Shown here: piece by piece, positions 1 to 8,700 of the stretch
How the letters are laid out: each line of letters opens with the position of its first letter
Numbering within the stretch: position 1 is the first letter of the stretch
Position numbers and translations under genes: made by a program
The notes under the pieces: model-generated
What the model was told of the DNA's origin: nothing
Databases searched by the model: none
The model's input: only the letters and a program-made list of their open reading frames with translations
Origin: Rhizobium sp. CG5
GTDB lineage: Bacteria > Pseudomonadota > Alphaproteobacteria > Rhizobiales > Rhizobiaceae
Direction: 5' to 3'
Assembly (NCBI RefSeq): GCF_023701945.1
Contig: NZ_JABAEF010000016.1
Location: 81,203 to 145,202, forward strand
Length of the DNA stretch: 64,000 bases

Positions 1-722
1 ACGGCCGTGCCGGCCCGCGTCGATCCGGTAAACGACATCATGTCGATGCCGGGATGGCTGGACAGGGCCTCACCGACCACCAGGCCTTCGCCGTTGACAA
101 GGTTGAAGACGCCGGCGGGCAGGCCCGCTTCATGGATGAATTCGGCAAACAGCATGGCCGACATCGGCGCGATTTCGGATGGCTTCAGCACCACCGTGCA
201 GCCGACGGCCAGTGCCGGAATAACCTTCAGGGCGATCTGGTTCATCGGCCAGTTCCAGGGGGTGATCAGGCCGCAGACGCCGATCGGTTCGTGCACGATC
301 GTCTGGTCTGGCCGGTCGTCGAGTGCGGGGTGCTCCCAGCTGTAGGTCGCGAAGGCCTTCACAAAGCCGCGAAGATGCCACAAGCCGGCGAAAGCCTGGG
401 AGTCGCGCGCCAGCGTGATGGGCGCGCCCATCTCCAGCATGATGGCCTGCGCCATCTCTTCCAGACGCGCTTCGTAGATATCGGCGATCTTTTCGATAAA
501 GCCGATCCGCTGCGCGCGCGGCGTTTCGCTCCAGGCCGGAAAGGCCGCACGGGCTGCCTTGACCGCTGCATCGACATCGGCCGGCGATCCGCCGGATATC
601 ACCGCATAGGCTTCCTCGTTGGCCGGATTGATGACGGCAATCGGATTGGCGGCGGACGGGCTGCGCCATGCGCCGTCGATGTAGAAATCGGTTTTCTGAA
701 GCAGTTGCAGGTTTCCGGTCAT
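1..722 (-). CDS. NAD(P)-dependent aldehyde dehydrogenase, N-terminal part (cut by window edge)
   Basis: The minus-strand frame from the ATG at 722 to the left edge gives about 240 residues of an aldehyde dehydrogenase (ALDH superfamily), which oxidises an aldehyde to the acid with NAD(P)+. Seen: the cofactor-binding stretch ITPWNWPMNQ followed by ALAVGCTVVLKPSE, with the usual cofactor-contacting lysine in KPSE, and the start of the FTGST loop near the edge. The catalytic Cys/Glu region lies outside the window, so integrity and substrate cannot be judged. The 193 bases between this start and the downstream end of the EamA gene should hold its promoter. Family assignment is firm; the specific aldehyde is unknown. 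Confidence 0.9.
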   Translation of the reverse strand, partial: MTGNLQLLQKTDFYIDGAWRSPSAANPIAVINPANEEAYAVISGGSPADVDAAVKAARAAFPAWSETPRAQRIGFIEKIADIYEARLEEMAQAIMLEMGAPITLARDSQAFAGLWHLRGFVKAFATYSWEHPALDDRPDQTIVHEPIGVCGLITPWNWPMNQIALKVIPALAVGCTVVLKPSEIAPMSAMLFAEFIHEAGLPAGVFNLVNGEGLVVGEALSSHPGIDMMSFTGSTRAGTA

Positions 723-915
723 GGTGTCTTATCCTCGATGGAGCATGGGTGCTTCAGGCTTGAGCCTGAAATCTGGCAATCAATGTGTCGGCGGTGAAAA
801 GATCGAGATGGCCGCCGCCGGCAGTCCTGAACAAGGTTATCTCGCAGGCAGAAGTTCTGCCCGTTTTTTCTCCGCTGCACAATTCAAAGAGATCGGCGGA
901 TGTCTGCCCAACCGA

Positions 916-1836
916 TCAGCCCGTGTTCGATCGGCGGGCTGGCCAACGTCCTGTCGCGACAAAGAAGCCGCAAAGGATCAGCATTGCACCGATGATGTGA
1001 AAACTGGCGATGGGTTCCCCAAGGACCAGGAATGCCAGAACCGCGGTGAACAGGGCCACGAGATGGAATGACGCGCCCGTCACGCTCGGCCCGAGCACTG
1101 TGACGCAGCGGTTCCAGAGGATGAACGCAAACAGCGAGGCGAAAACGCCGATATAGACGACCGCGCCCACCGAACTGGCATCGAGCGGGATTCGGGCGCC
1201 CGATGACAATTCCCATATCCAGAAGGGAAGCAGCACGCCAAGGCCCGCCACGATCGTGCTGGCCAAGAAGGCCAGCCCGTCAAGCTCCTGTGGCTTGCGC
1301 CTGACGAGAACGGAATAGAGAGCATAATTGGCGACGGCGATCAGGACCAGGGGCTCGCCTGCCGATAAGCCGATATGGGTCAGGCCCGCCAGATCGCCGC
1401 GCGCGACGATCAAGGCGACGCCTGCAAAGGATATCAATATGCCCAGGACCGTCAGCTTCCTCACCCGCTCCACGCCGAGGGCAAACGCTGCAAGCGGCAC
1501 CACCAAGGGAAGGGACGAGTTGAGAAACGCGACACTTGCCGCCGGGACGGTTTGCAGGGCCAGGTAGCCCAGCGCGTTGTAGCCGGCGATGCCAAAAGCA
1601 CCGCATAGTAGGATCAGTACCCAGTTTTGACACAGCAGGCGGCGCTGGCGCCATGCTGATACCAAGACGAATGGAGCCAGAACGACAAGAGCGACAAGCC
1701 ACCGTCCCACCGCGAGCGAGACGGGCGGATAGCTATTGGCCAAGGCGCGGCCAAGCACCAGGTTGCCGGCCCAGAACAGTGGAGGAAGCGGCAATAGAAG
1801 CCATGGCCGTGACCAGAGATATGCGAATGCCTTCAT
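916..1836 (-). CDS. EamA/DMT-superfamily transporter
   Basis: A 306-residue integral membrane protein with about ten hydrophobic segments arranged as two EamA repeats. It opens with a segment ending in PLFWAGNLVLGRALA, typical of drug/metabolite (DMT) exporters. These proteins usually export amino acids or other small metabolites; the substrate is not readable here. Its ATG (1836-1834) overlaps the TGA of the AlaX remnant upstream in an ATGA arrangement, so it was probably translationally coupled to that gene. The AraC-type regulator gene upstream on the same strand is the likely controller. Family is firm, function inferred only from the family. Confidence 0.88.
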   Translation of the reverse strand: MKAFAYLWSRPWLLLPLPPLFWAGNLVLGRALANSYPPVSLAVGRWLVALVVLAPFVLVSAWRQRRLLCQNWVLILLCGAFGIAGYNALGYLALQTVPAASVAFLNSSLPLVVPLAAFALGVERVRKLTVLGILISFAGVALIVARGDLAGLTHIGLSAGEPLVLIAVANYALYSVLVRRKPQELDGLAFLASTIVAGLGVLLPFWIWELSSGARIPLDASSVGAVVYIGVFASLFAFILWNRCVTVLGPSVTGASFHLVALFTAVLAFLVLGEPIASFHIIGAMLILCGFFVATGRWPARRSNTG

Positions 1837-1995
1837 GGCACAACTTCGGGTAGTGGCGCGTCGAGGCCGATGCGAACGCGACGGTTATGGCGGCCCTTGT
1901 AGTCAATCTTGAGTATGCGAATTTCCGGCGATGCGCCGGTGGACGCGAGATGGGTGCCGCCACAGTTGGCCATATTGTCCTTCCGAATTGTGTAA
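1833..1995 (-). pseudogene. alanyl-tRNA editing protein (AlaX) C-terminal remnant
   Basis: The minus strand encodes a short frame ending at 1833 with the zinc-binding motif NCGGTHLAST, followed by EIRILKIDYKG and RRVRIGL. This is the end of the AlaX/AlaRS second additional domain, which hydrolyses Ser- or Gly-mischarged tRNA-Ala. The frame is stopped by a TGA around 1996-1998 just upstream of RGYTIRKDNMANCGGTH, and no N-terminal HxxxH half is found. So only about 50 residues remain and it should be inactive. The stop overlaps the EamA start, which points to a former AlaX-EamA operon. Confidence 0.72.
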
Positions 1996-2053
1996 CCCCG
2001 TCAGGGGGTCGGTCGGAAGTCAGAGTAGAGGCCGGTGCGCTCGGTTTATTGGT

Positions 2054-2953
2054 TTAAATTGTTCTGACATTCGGATCGGTCATGGCCGCCCTCATCCATT
2101 GCAGGGGCGTGACGCCGAAGCAGCGTTTGAAATGCTTCGTAAGCGCGCTCTGGTCATAGAAGCCAGCACTGAGCGCTACCTCTACGATGGGAACACCGGA
2201 CTCGAGAGCCTTCATTGCGGCGTTGAGACGGATCTGGGTGAGAAAGGCGTGTGGAGTTAGTCCCGTGTTTCGCTTGAACATGGCGATCAATTGGAACGGA
2301 GTGAGCCCCACTTCCTGGCTCAGTTCAGCAAGGGTAAGCTCCTCATCATGCCGGTCATGCATCAGATCCCTGACGATGCGGACCTTGCTTCGATCGGCAG
2401 GGGTAATGGCCAAATCCACCTTGCCTGATCCGTGGCGCCGAAAAAGCTGGCCAAGACTGGCAATCATAAGCTCACGCTGTTCGAGCCTGTCCCTGCGCAT
2501 ATCCAGAGCACGGTGGAGTTCCAGGAAAGCGCCGATCAGGTCGGTATCGGTAAAGACGTTTTCCATGAAATAGGGCGTTTGCTCGAGGCCGATATCCTCC
2601 ATAAGGGACGCAAGCGCAAGTGATGAGAAGTAGAAACCGCGATAGCGCCACCGCTCGCTTCGACCCATCCGCCCGGAATGCGGCTCGTCGGGATTGAATG
2701 CGAGCAAGACGGATGTCTTGGCCTCGTCGGTCCGCCCGCGGCTCTTGAACTCCGATCCACCGGTTTCGGTCACCGCGATGACGAGAGCGTCGTGACTATG
2801 CGGCGCATATTCATGCGTCGTGAAATCGGCGGCCATGCAACTCAGGCCGTCGATCTGGGGATCGCGCCAAAAGCGCGCACTATTGCGTGTGTCTATCCGC
2901 GGCAAGATCGTACGCCCTCCATGGGCTGAAGGCTGCCTTTCCTCCAGGCACAT
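2054..2953 (-). CDS. AraC-family transcriptional regulator
   Basis: A 299-residue regulator. The N-terminal half is a cupin-like sensor (HEYAPHSHDALVIAV, residues about 47-61). The C-terminal hundred residues form the double helix-turn-helix of the AraC family (LTLAELSQEVGLTPFQL, then VEVALSAGFYDQSALTKHFKR and GVTPLQW). The sensor probably binds a small effector. It is encoded upstream of, and on the same strand as, the AlaX remnant and EamA transporter, so it likely activates that unit in response to the exported metabolite. The ATG at 2953 is preceded by a purine-rich stretch. Class is firm, target inferred. Confidence 0.9.
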   Translation of the reverse strand: MCLEERQPSAHGGRTILPRIDTRNSARFWRDPQIDGLSCMAADFTTHEYAPHSHDALVIAVTETGGSEFKSRGRTDEAKTSVLLAFNPDEPHSGRMGRSERWRYRGFYFSSLALASLMEDIGLEQTPYFMENVFTDTDLIGAFLELHRALDMRRDRLEQRELMIASLGQLFRRHGSGKVDLAITPADRSKVRIVRDLMHDRHDEELTLAELSQEVGLTPFQLIAMFKRNTGLTPHAFLTQIRLNAAMKALESGVPIVEVALSAGFYDQSALTKHFKRCFGVTPLQWMRAAMTDPNVRTI

Positions 2954-3189
2954 GCCTTGCGAAAATCCTCCCAGACCTTTGTGTCACCATTCCTGAATCC
3001 GTTCAAATAATTTGCTGCATTTCGCGTCCCTGAAGATCAGCCGGAAGAGCCCTTGTGACGCTGCGGCCGAAATGGGCATGCCCCGGATCAATGCAGAATC
3101 TGTGTCTCCACGTCGGAGACAACAGGGGCGCGGATCGCAAGGTGTCTTGAGCGTCTGGCCTGTGCACAGAACTGCAATCACAAAGCGAC

Positions 3190-3498
3190 TGCGCTGGCAC
3201 TGGCGCAGACCGCAGTCAACGAGCGGGCGTGCCGAGGAAGCCCAGGTGAAGGTTCGCGTCAAATGGACATGTCTGTATCGGCCGTCGACAAGGTCGGCAA
3301 CACGATCGATGATGTCCCGTAATGCCAAAGCAGCCAAGCGCTTTCTCGGCAAAGCCTTGGTGCTTTTGGCATTGGACCGAGCGCACTGGGTGAGGCGACG
3401 GCATTAATCGCTCAACATCTCGAACAGAAGGCCGCTTAGATCTAACGGCCAAGACATCGGGGGCCATCCAGCCTCTGCAATTCGTTGCAACAGAGCCC
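3190..3498 (+). mobile_element. IS6-family insertion sequence remnant (transposase fragment plus right inverted repeat)
   Basis: Plus-strand translation shows pieces of an IS6-family DDE transposase in two frames: EAQVKVRVKWTCLYR in one, AVDKVGNTID two bases over, then NAKAAKRFLGKAL back in the first. In intact relatives these are contiguous (DETYVKVRGKWTYLYRAVDKEGNT, then AKAAKRFLGKAL). The first catalytic Asp has become Glu and the reading frame is broken, so it cannot be active. About 80 bases after the frame ends, TGCAACAGAGCCC (3486-3498) matches the IS6/IS26-type terminal repeat with its outer end to the right. No left end was found; 2954-3190 holds nothing else I recognise. Confidence 0.65.
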
Positions 3499-3554
3499 GG
3501 CGTTGGGCATTTGGCGCCGGTTGGCTGAGGCTGTGCCGGCCCGTGTTTGATCAA

Positions 3555-5606
3555 TCAGGTCCGGGAAGCGTTGGTTTCTGTCCAGAGGCGGCGATCGTGC
3601 GGGATGGGCTCAAAAGCATGCCAGTCGGCCAGCTTTTGCAGATAGCGGTTGCGATAATCATCGTCGCTGCAAAACGCGGTATTGTCTTCCACCAGCTCGG
3701 CGCCAATCTCATAATAGGTGTCGAGATTGCGGAGATCGGGGACTGGCGTTTGACCGCGCTCGCATTCTTCCTGCATTTGCCAGAACAGGGCCTCAAGCCG
3801 GCGCGCCAGCGCGGGGATATCCCGCAGTGGGCTTTCCTCGCGTTTGTCCTCCAGCGACCGCCGAATTGTTTTCAGGGTCTGGGGTTGCCTGGCAAAGTCG
3901 ATGGCTTTTGCAATGTAGGTTTCAGGTCCGCTGCAAATCAGGTCCGGAACGCCTGCGGCGGACACGATGCTGTGGCAGAAACGCGCAGCGAAGCTTTTGC
4001 CGGGAAATGTCAGAACCGGCAATCCGACCGTCAGGGCATCGGCAGCCGTCGAATGCGCTCCATAGGGGAAGGTATCGAGGAAGAGGTCGGCGACCGCAAT
4101 TCGGGCAAGATGATGTGCATTGGGCGCCTTGGGCGCGAAAATCAGACGTTCCGGTTCAATACCGTATTTTGACGCGGCATCCCGCAGGCGCTGGTTGACG
4201 TTTTCGTCGCCTGTCAGCAGCCACAGCACGCTATCGGGGGTCGCTGCGAGAATGGTCATCCAGTGCCCGAAACAGCTGGCGGTGATTTTCTGCATGCCGT
4301 TGAAGCAGGCATAGACAAAGACACCCTCCGGCAGCCCGACGTCGGCGCGACTGGGCCGCGTGGCGATCAGCCGTTTGCGATCGACCGGCTGATTGCAGGC
4401 GATCCTTAGAACCTTCTCAGAATAATAAATTTCGTTTTCGGGCGGAACGATATGATCGTCTGCAATCATATAGTGATGGAACGGGCTTCCCATCGAGCCC
4501 GGATAGCCGCAAAAATTGACGATGATCGGCGCCGGACGATAGGCGAATATCCTGGTTCTGGCATGTCTGGTATATCCATTGACGTCGACCAGAACATCGA
4601 TGTCGTCATCGGCAATCAGTCTTGCTGCGTCGATATCGCTGAACTGGGCGATATCGCGCCAGCAATGGACGGCATTCTTGATCCGGGCCTGCGTTGCATC
4701 CGTTGTAACAGGCTGGCCACAATAATAGGCGTAGATCTCGACGCTGCCCTTGTCGTGCATTTCCAGCACGTCGCAAAGCGCAAATCCAACCGCATGGTCC
4801 CGCAGATCCGAGGAGACGTAGCCGATGCGAAGAGGCCGGCCGGATCCGCTCTTGGGCCGGACTGGTTTGCGCAGGATGCTGCCGGGATCAAGGCGTCCGA
4901 CCAGAGATTTGTTGTAGCGATAGGCCTTGGCCAGCTGGAAAAGCGGATCGTCGCTATAACAGGCAAGCGCCAGCGGCGACATGGAATCCAGCAATTGCCG
5001 CGTGGTCATGTCGTCCGACGGCACAAGGGTCGGCCACTTGCACTGGCGCTGCCGCAGCGCACTCCAGTGCTGTCCGGCCTCGGTCTTGTCCGGCCGCAGT
5101 TCCATGGCCTGCCACAAGGCAGATTCCGCCTCTTCCAGGAGGCCGGCCTCTTCCATGACGCGGCCAATGTGCTGGAGCGACATGATGCGGTGTTGAAGCC
5201 GGTCTGCCGTGCAATCGGCGGTCAATTCGACGTAGACGCGCCATTGCTGAATGGCCTTTGCGGCCAGACCGCAGTCTTCCAGGGCCCGGCCCAGGTTGAT
5301 ATGGGCTGACCCGAACATCGGATCCTGTTTCAGGCAGGCGCGAAGCGCATGAATGGACCCGGTGATATCCCCAAGCTGGCGAAGCGTAACGGAGTAGTTG
5401 AAGGAGACGAGATGCAGCAAAGGATGGGCATCGTTGAAGGCGATCCAGGCCTTGTAGATCTCTGCCGCTTCCTGCTTGCGTCCCGCGACGCTTTGGCTCT
5501 CGGCAAACTGGAACAGGTCCGCGATACTTAGGGTCTGGGCGCGCGCCTGCTCCAGCATCGCCGCCGAAGGCGAGATGGAAGGGGAAGCGGATAGGTTCTG
5601 AGCCAT
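3555..5606 (-). CDS. TPR-containing SPINDLY/OGT-type (GT41) protein O-glycosyltransferase
   Basis: A 683-residue protein with no signal peptide. Residues about 25-185 are TPR-like helices. Residues about 258-640 match the OGT/SPINDLY catalytic fold: LRIGYVSSDLRDH (His271 at the place of the essential OGT histidine), VDVNGYTRHAR, PAPIIVNFCGYPGSMGSP, and FNGMQKI (Lys440 at the place of the UDP-contacting lysine). The family transfers sugars from a nucleotide donor to Ser/Thr of cytoplasmic proteins. The ATG at 5606 was chosen because GGGA precedes it; a longer start at 5651 has no ribosome site. It lies 119 bases downstream of the giant octapeptide-repeat gene on the same strand, which makes that Ser/Thr-rich protein its likely substrate. 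Donor sugar unknown. Confidence 0.88.
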   Translation of the reverse strand: MAQNLSASPSISPSAAMLEQARAQTLSIADLFQFAESQSVAGRKQEAAEIYKAWIAFNDAHPLLHLVSFNYSVTLRQLGDITGSIHALRACLKQDPMFGSAHINLGRALEDCGLAAKAIQQWRVYVELTADCTADRLQHRIMSLQHIGRVMEEAGLLEEAESALWQAMELRPDKTEAGQHWSALRQRQCKWPTLVPSDDMTTRQLLDSMSPLALACYSDDPLFQLAKAYRYNKSLVGRLDPGSILRKPVRPKSGSGRPLRIGYVSSDLRDHAVGFALCDVLEMHDKGSVEIYAYYCGQPVTTDATQARIKNAVHCWRDIAQFSDIDAARLIADDDIDVLVDVNGYTRHARTRIFAYRPAPIIVNFCGYPGSMGSPFHHYMIADDHIVPPENEIYYSEKVLRIACNQPVDRKRLIATRPSRADVGLPEGVFVYACFNGMQKITASCFGHWMTILAATPDSVLWLLTGDENVNQRLRDAASKYGIEPERLIFAPKAPNAHHLARIAVADLFLDTFPYGAHSTAADALTVGLPVLTFPGKSFAARFCHSIVSAAGVPDLICSGPETYIAKAIDFARQPQTLKTIRRSLEDKREESPLRDIPALARRLEALFWQMQEECERGQTPVPDLRNLDTYYEIGAELVEDNTAFCSDDDYRNRYLQKLADWHAFEPIPHDRRLWTETNASRT

Positions 5607-5687
5607 GAATAGCGATCCCAATAAATTGCAGCCTGATAGACCATGTTGCAAAGGTTGGCGAAAACGGTCGCCAGATCCTCCGATGTC

Positions 5688-5712
5688 CCTGACTGCCGGA
5701 TCGACAGTCAGG
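5688..5712. other. Hairpin between octad-repeat gene and glycosyltransferase
   Basis: Perfect 8-bp inverted repeat CCTGACTG / CAGTCAGG with a 9-base loop, in the 119-base gap after the stop of the giant repeat gene. No T-run follows on either strand, so it may be a processing or attenuating stem rather than a classical intrinsic terminator. Confidence 0.45.
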
Positions 5713-5725
5713 CTCTGATCAGGGT

Positions 5726-8700
5726 TTAAAACGACAGATAGGAGGAAATCGCGGCTGCGACCTGATCCTGCTCGGTCGCCTGAGTGGACGGCTCCTGATC
5801 TGCAGTGCTGGCAATATCTTGCCGCGCCGCCGCAGAGTCATCGGATGATGCCGAGGACACAAGACTGTCACTGGACCCTTCCGGGAACCCGCTTTGACTA
5901 AATGCCTCCAGCTGCGCCGTTGTCATGGCGGCGACCTGGGCGGGGGTAAAGGCCTCGGCCTGGGCCGGCGTCAAGGCGGATAGAAGTCTGGTGCTGAGGC
6001 CCGTGATCGCATTGGTGTTCAGGGCGACGATATGGTCGGTCGTCAAAGCAGCGAAATCGTCCGTATCCAGCGCTGCCGCCTGTGTCACGGTCATCGCGCC
6101 GACCTGAGCCGTCGATAATGCGCCGATCTGACTGGTGCTCATGGCCGATACCTGACTATAGCCCAGCGAAGCGATCTGACTTGTCGTGAGCGCCGCAACA
6201 CTCTCCGTGGACAGGGCTGCGAAGACAGCCGTGGACAGTCCCCGGATGGCTGTCGGGTTGATCGCTGTCAGCTCCTCGAGTGACAGGGTTTGCAGGTCCT
6301 CCGTCGTCAGGCCGGCAAGCCCGGATGAACTCAAGGCCGAGATCTGGCTGATGGAAAGCGCCTCGACCTGATCAACACTCAGCGCTGCGACCTGGCTGCT
6401 GCTGAGGCCAGCGATGCTTGCCGTTCCAAAAGCAGCGATCCCGGCGGTCGAGAGCCCCGCGAGGAAGTCCGTGGACAGGCCTTTGACGGCATCAGAACTG
6501 ATCGCATCGAGTTTGGCCGGCGAGAAGGTCTCCAGAATGTCAACCGAGAGGGCCGATACGGCAGTCGAACTCAGGGCGGCAATTTGTCCGGTCGACAGCG
6601 CTTCGATCTGGGCCATGTTCAAGGCCTCGACCTGCGAAGCGCTCAAGCCCGCCACGCCATTGGCGTTCAAAGCCGCCATCTGGGCCGTCGAGAGGGCCGC
6701 CACGTCGTCCGTGCCAAGGGCTGCGACCTGCCTGGAACTGAGCGCGCCGACCTGTCCGGTGGACAGGGCTTCGATCTGGCTGTCGTTCAACGCCGTGACC
6801 TGCTCGGTCGAAAGGCCCGCGATGCCTGCTGTTCCAAGAGCAGCGATTTGCTCGGTCGACAGAGCGGCAATGGTAACGGTCGACAGTCCCGGAATGGCGC
6901 TTGAACTGATCGCGGCGATATCCTCGATTGACAGGGTCTCCAGATCGTCAGTGCCGAGAGCGGCAATCTGCCGGGAGCTGAGCGCGCCGATCTGGGTCGG
7001 TGTCAAAGTCTCGACCTGATCGGTACTCAAGGCAAGGATCTGATCAGTCGTAAGACCCGCTATGCCGGATGCGCTCAAAGCGGCGATCTGGGCGGCCGTC
7101 AGAGAGGCTACCGTTGTGGTCGACAATCCGGAGATCGCGCCGGAACCGATCGCGGCGAGTTCGGCGGTCGTGAAGGTCTCGAGATCGTCGGTTCCCAGGG
7201 CTGCGATCTGCTGCGACGTGAGTGCGCCAACCTGCAGGGATGTCAGGGCCATCGCCTGGTTCGTGCTCATTGCGTCGATCTGGTCGGTGGAAAGGCCGGA
7301 TATCCCTGCCGTATTCAGGGCGGCAATCTGGGCTGTCGAAAGCGACGCGATGTCGTCCGATGCCAGAGCGGCAACCTGTCGGGAGCCAAGCGCACCCACT
7401 TGCGCTGTGCTCAGCGCCTCGATCTGGGCGCCACTCAATGCGGTGATCTGGAGGGAGGTCAAACCGGTGATGCCAGAGGTGCTCAGAGCGGCAATCTGCG
7501 CGGTCGTCAGACCTTCGATCGTTGCGGTCGACAATCCGGAGATCGCGCTCGAACTGATTGCGGCGATGTCGGCGGTCGTGAAGGTCTCAAGGTCGTCGGC
7601 CCCCAATGCGGCGAGCTGCCGAGAACTGAAAGCGCCGACCTGCGTGGACGTCAAGGCCATGGCCTGGTCCGTGCTCAAGGCGTCGATCTGGTCGGTGGAA
7701 AGGCCGGATATGCCTGCCGTATTCAGGGCGGCAATCTGGGCTGTCGAGAGGGACGCGATCTTGTCGGCTCCCAAAGCCGCAACCTGCCTGGACGCCAGCG
7801 CGCCAACCTGGTTGGTGGTCAGCGCCTCGATCTGAGCGCCATTCAGAGCGGCGACCTGGGTGGAGGTCAGGCCTGCCATGCCCGATGTGCTGAGGGCCGC
7901 CACCTGCACCGTCGTCAGAGATTCGATCGTCGCAGGCGACAAGCCGGGAATTGCTGCCGAACTGATCGCGGCCATGTCTTTGGTCGAGAAGGTGGCGATG
8001 CCGCCTGGGCCGAGGGCTGCAAGCTGCGTCGAATTGAATGCGCCGATCTGGGCCGGGATCAGGGCATCGACCTGATCCGTGCTCAGGGTCGTGATCTGAC
8101 CGGTGTTCAATCCATTGATCCCGGACGCGCTCAGGGCCGCGACCTGTGCCGTCGTCAGAGACCCGATCGCTTCGCTCGACAATCCTTGGATAGCGGACGA
8201 GGTGATCGCAGCAATGTCCCTGGTCGAGAAGGTGGCAATGTCATCCGTGCCAAGCGCTGCAAGCTGCGCCGAACTGAGCGCGCCAATCTGCGTCGGCGTC
8301 AAGGCCTCGGCCTGCGCGGTGCTGAGGGCTGCGATCTGGCTGGTGGTCAAGCCACTGATGCCGGCCGTGCTCAGAGCGGCGATTTGCGCCGTGGCAAGAG
8401 AGGCTATCGTCTCCGTCGACAATCCGACGATGACATCCGCGGCGATAGCGGCAATGTCCCGTGTTGAAAACGTGGCGATCTCGCTGGGCCCGAGAACGGC
8501 AATCTGTTTCGAACTGAATGCACCGACCTGGGCACTGGTCAGAGCTTCGGTCTGGGCGGTGGTCAGAACCGCTAGTTGGCCGGACTCCAGTCCTGAAATC
8601 CCATTGATACTCAGGGCCGCAATCTGGGCCACCGAGAGTGCAGCCACGTCTTCAGTGCCAAACGCCGCGATTTGCGCTGAGTTCAGCGCCGAAATCTGTC

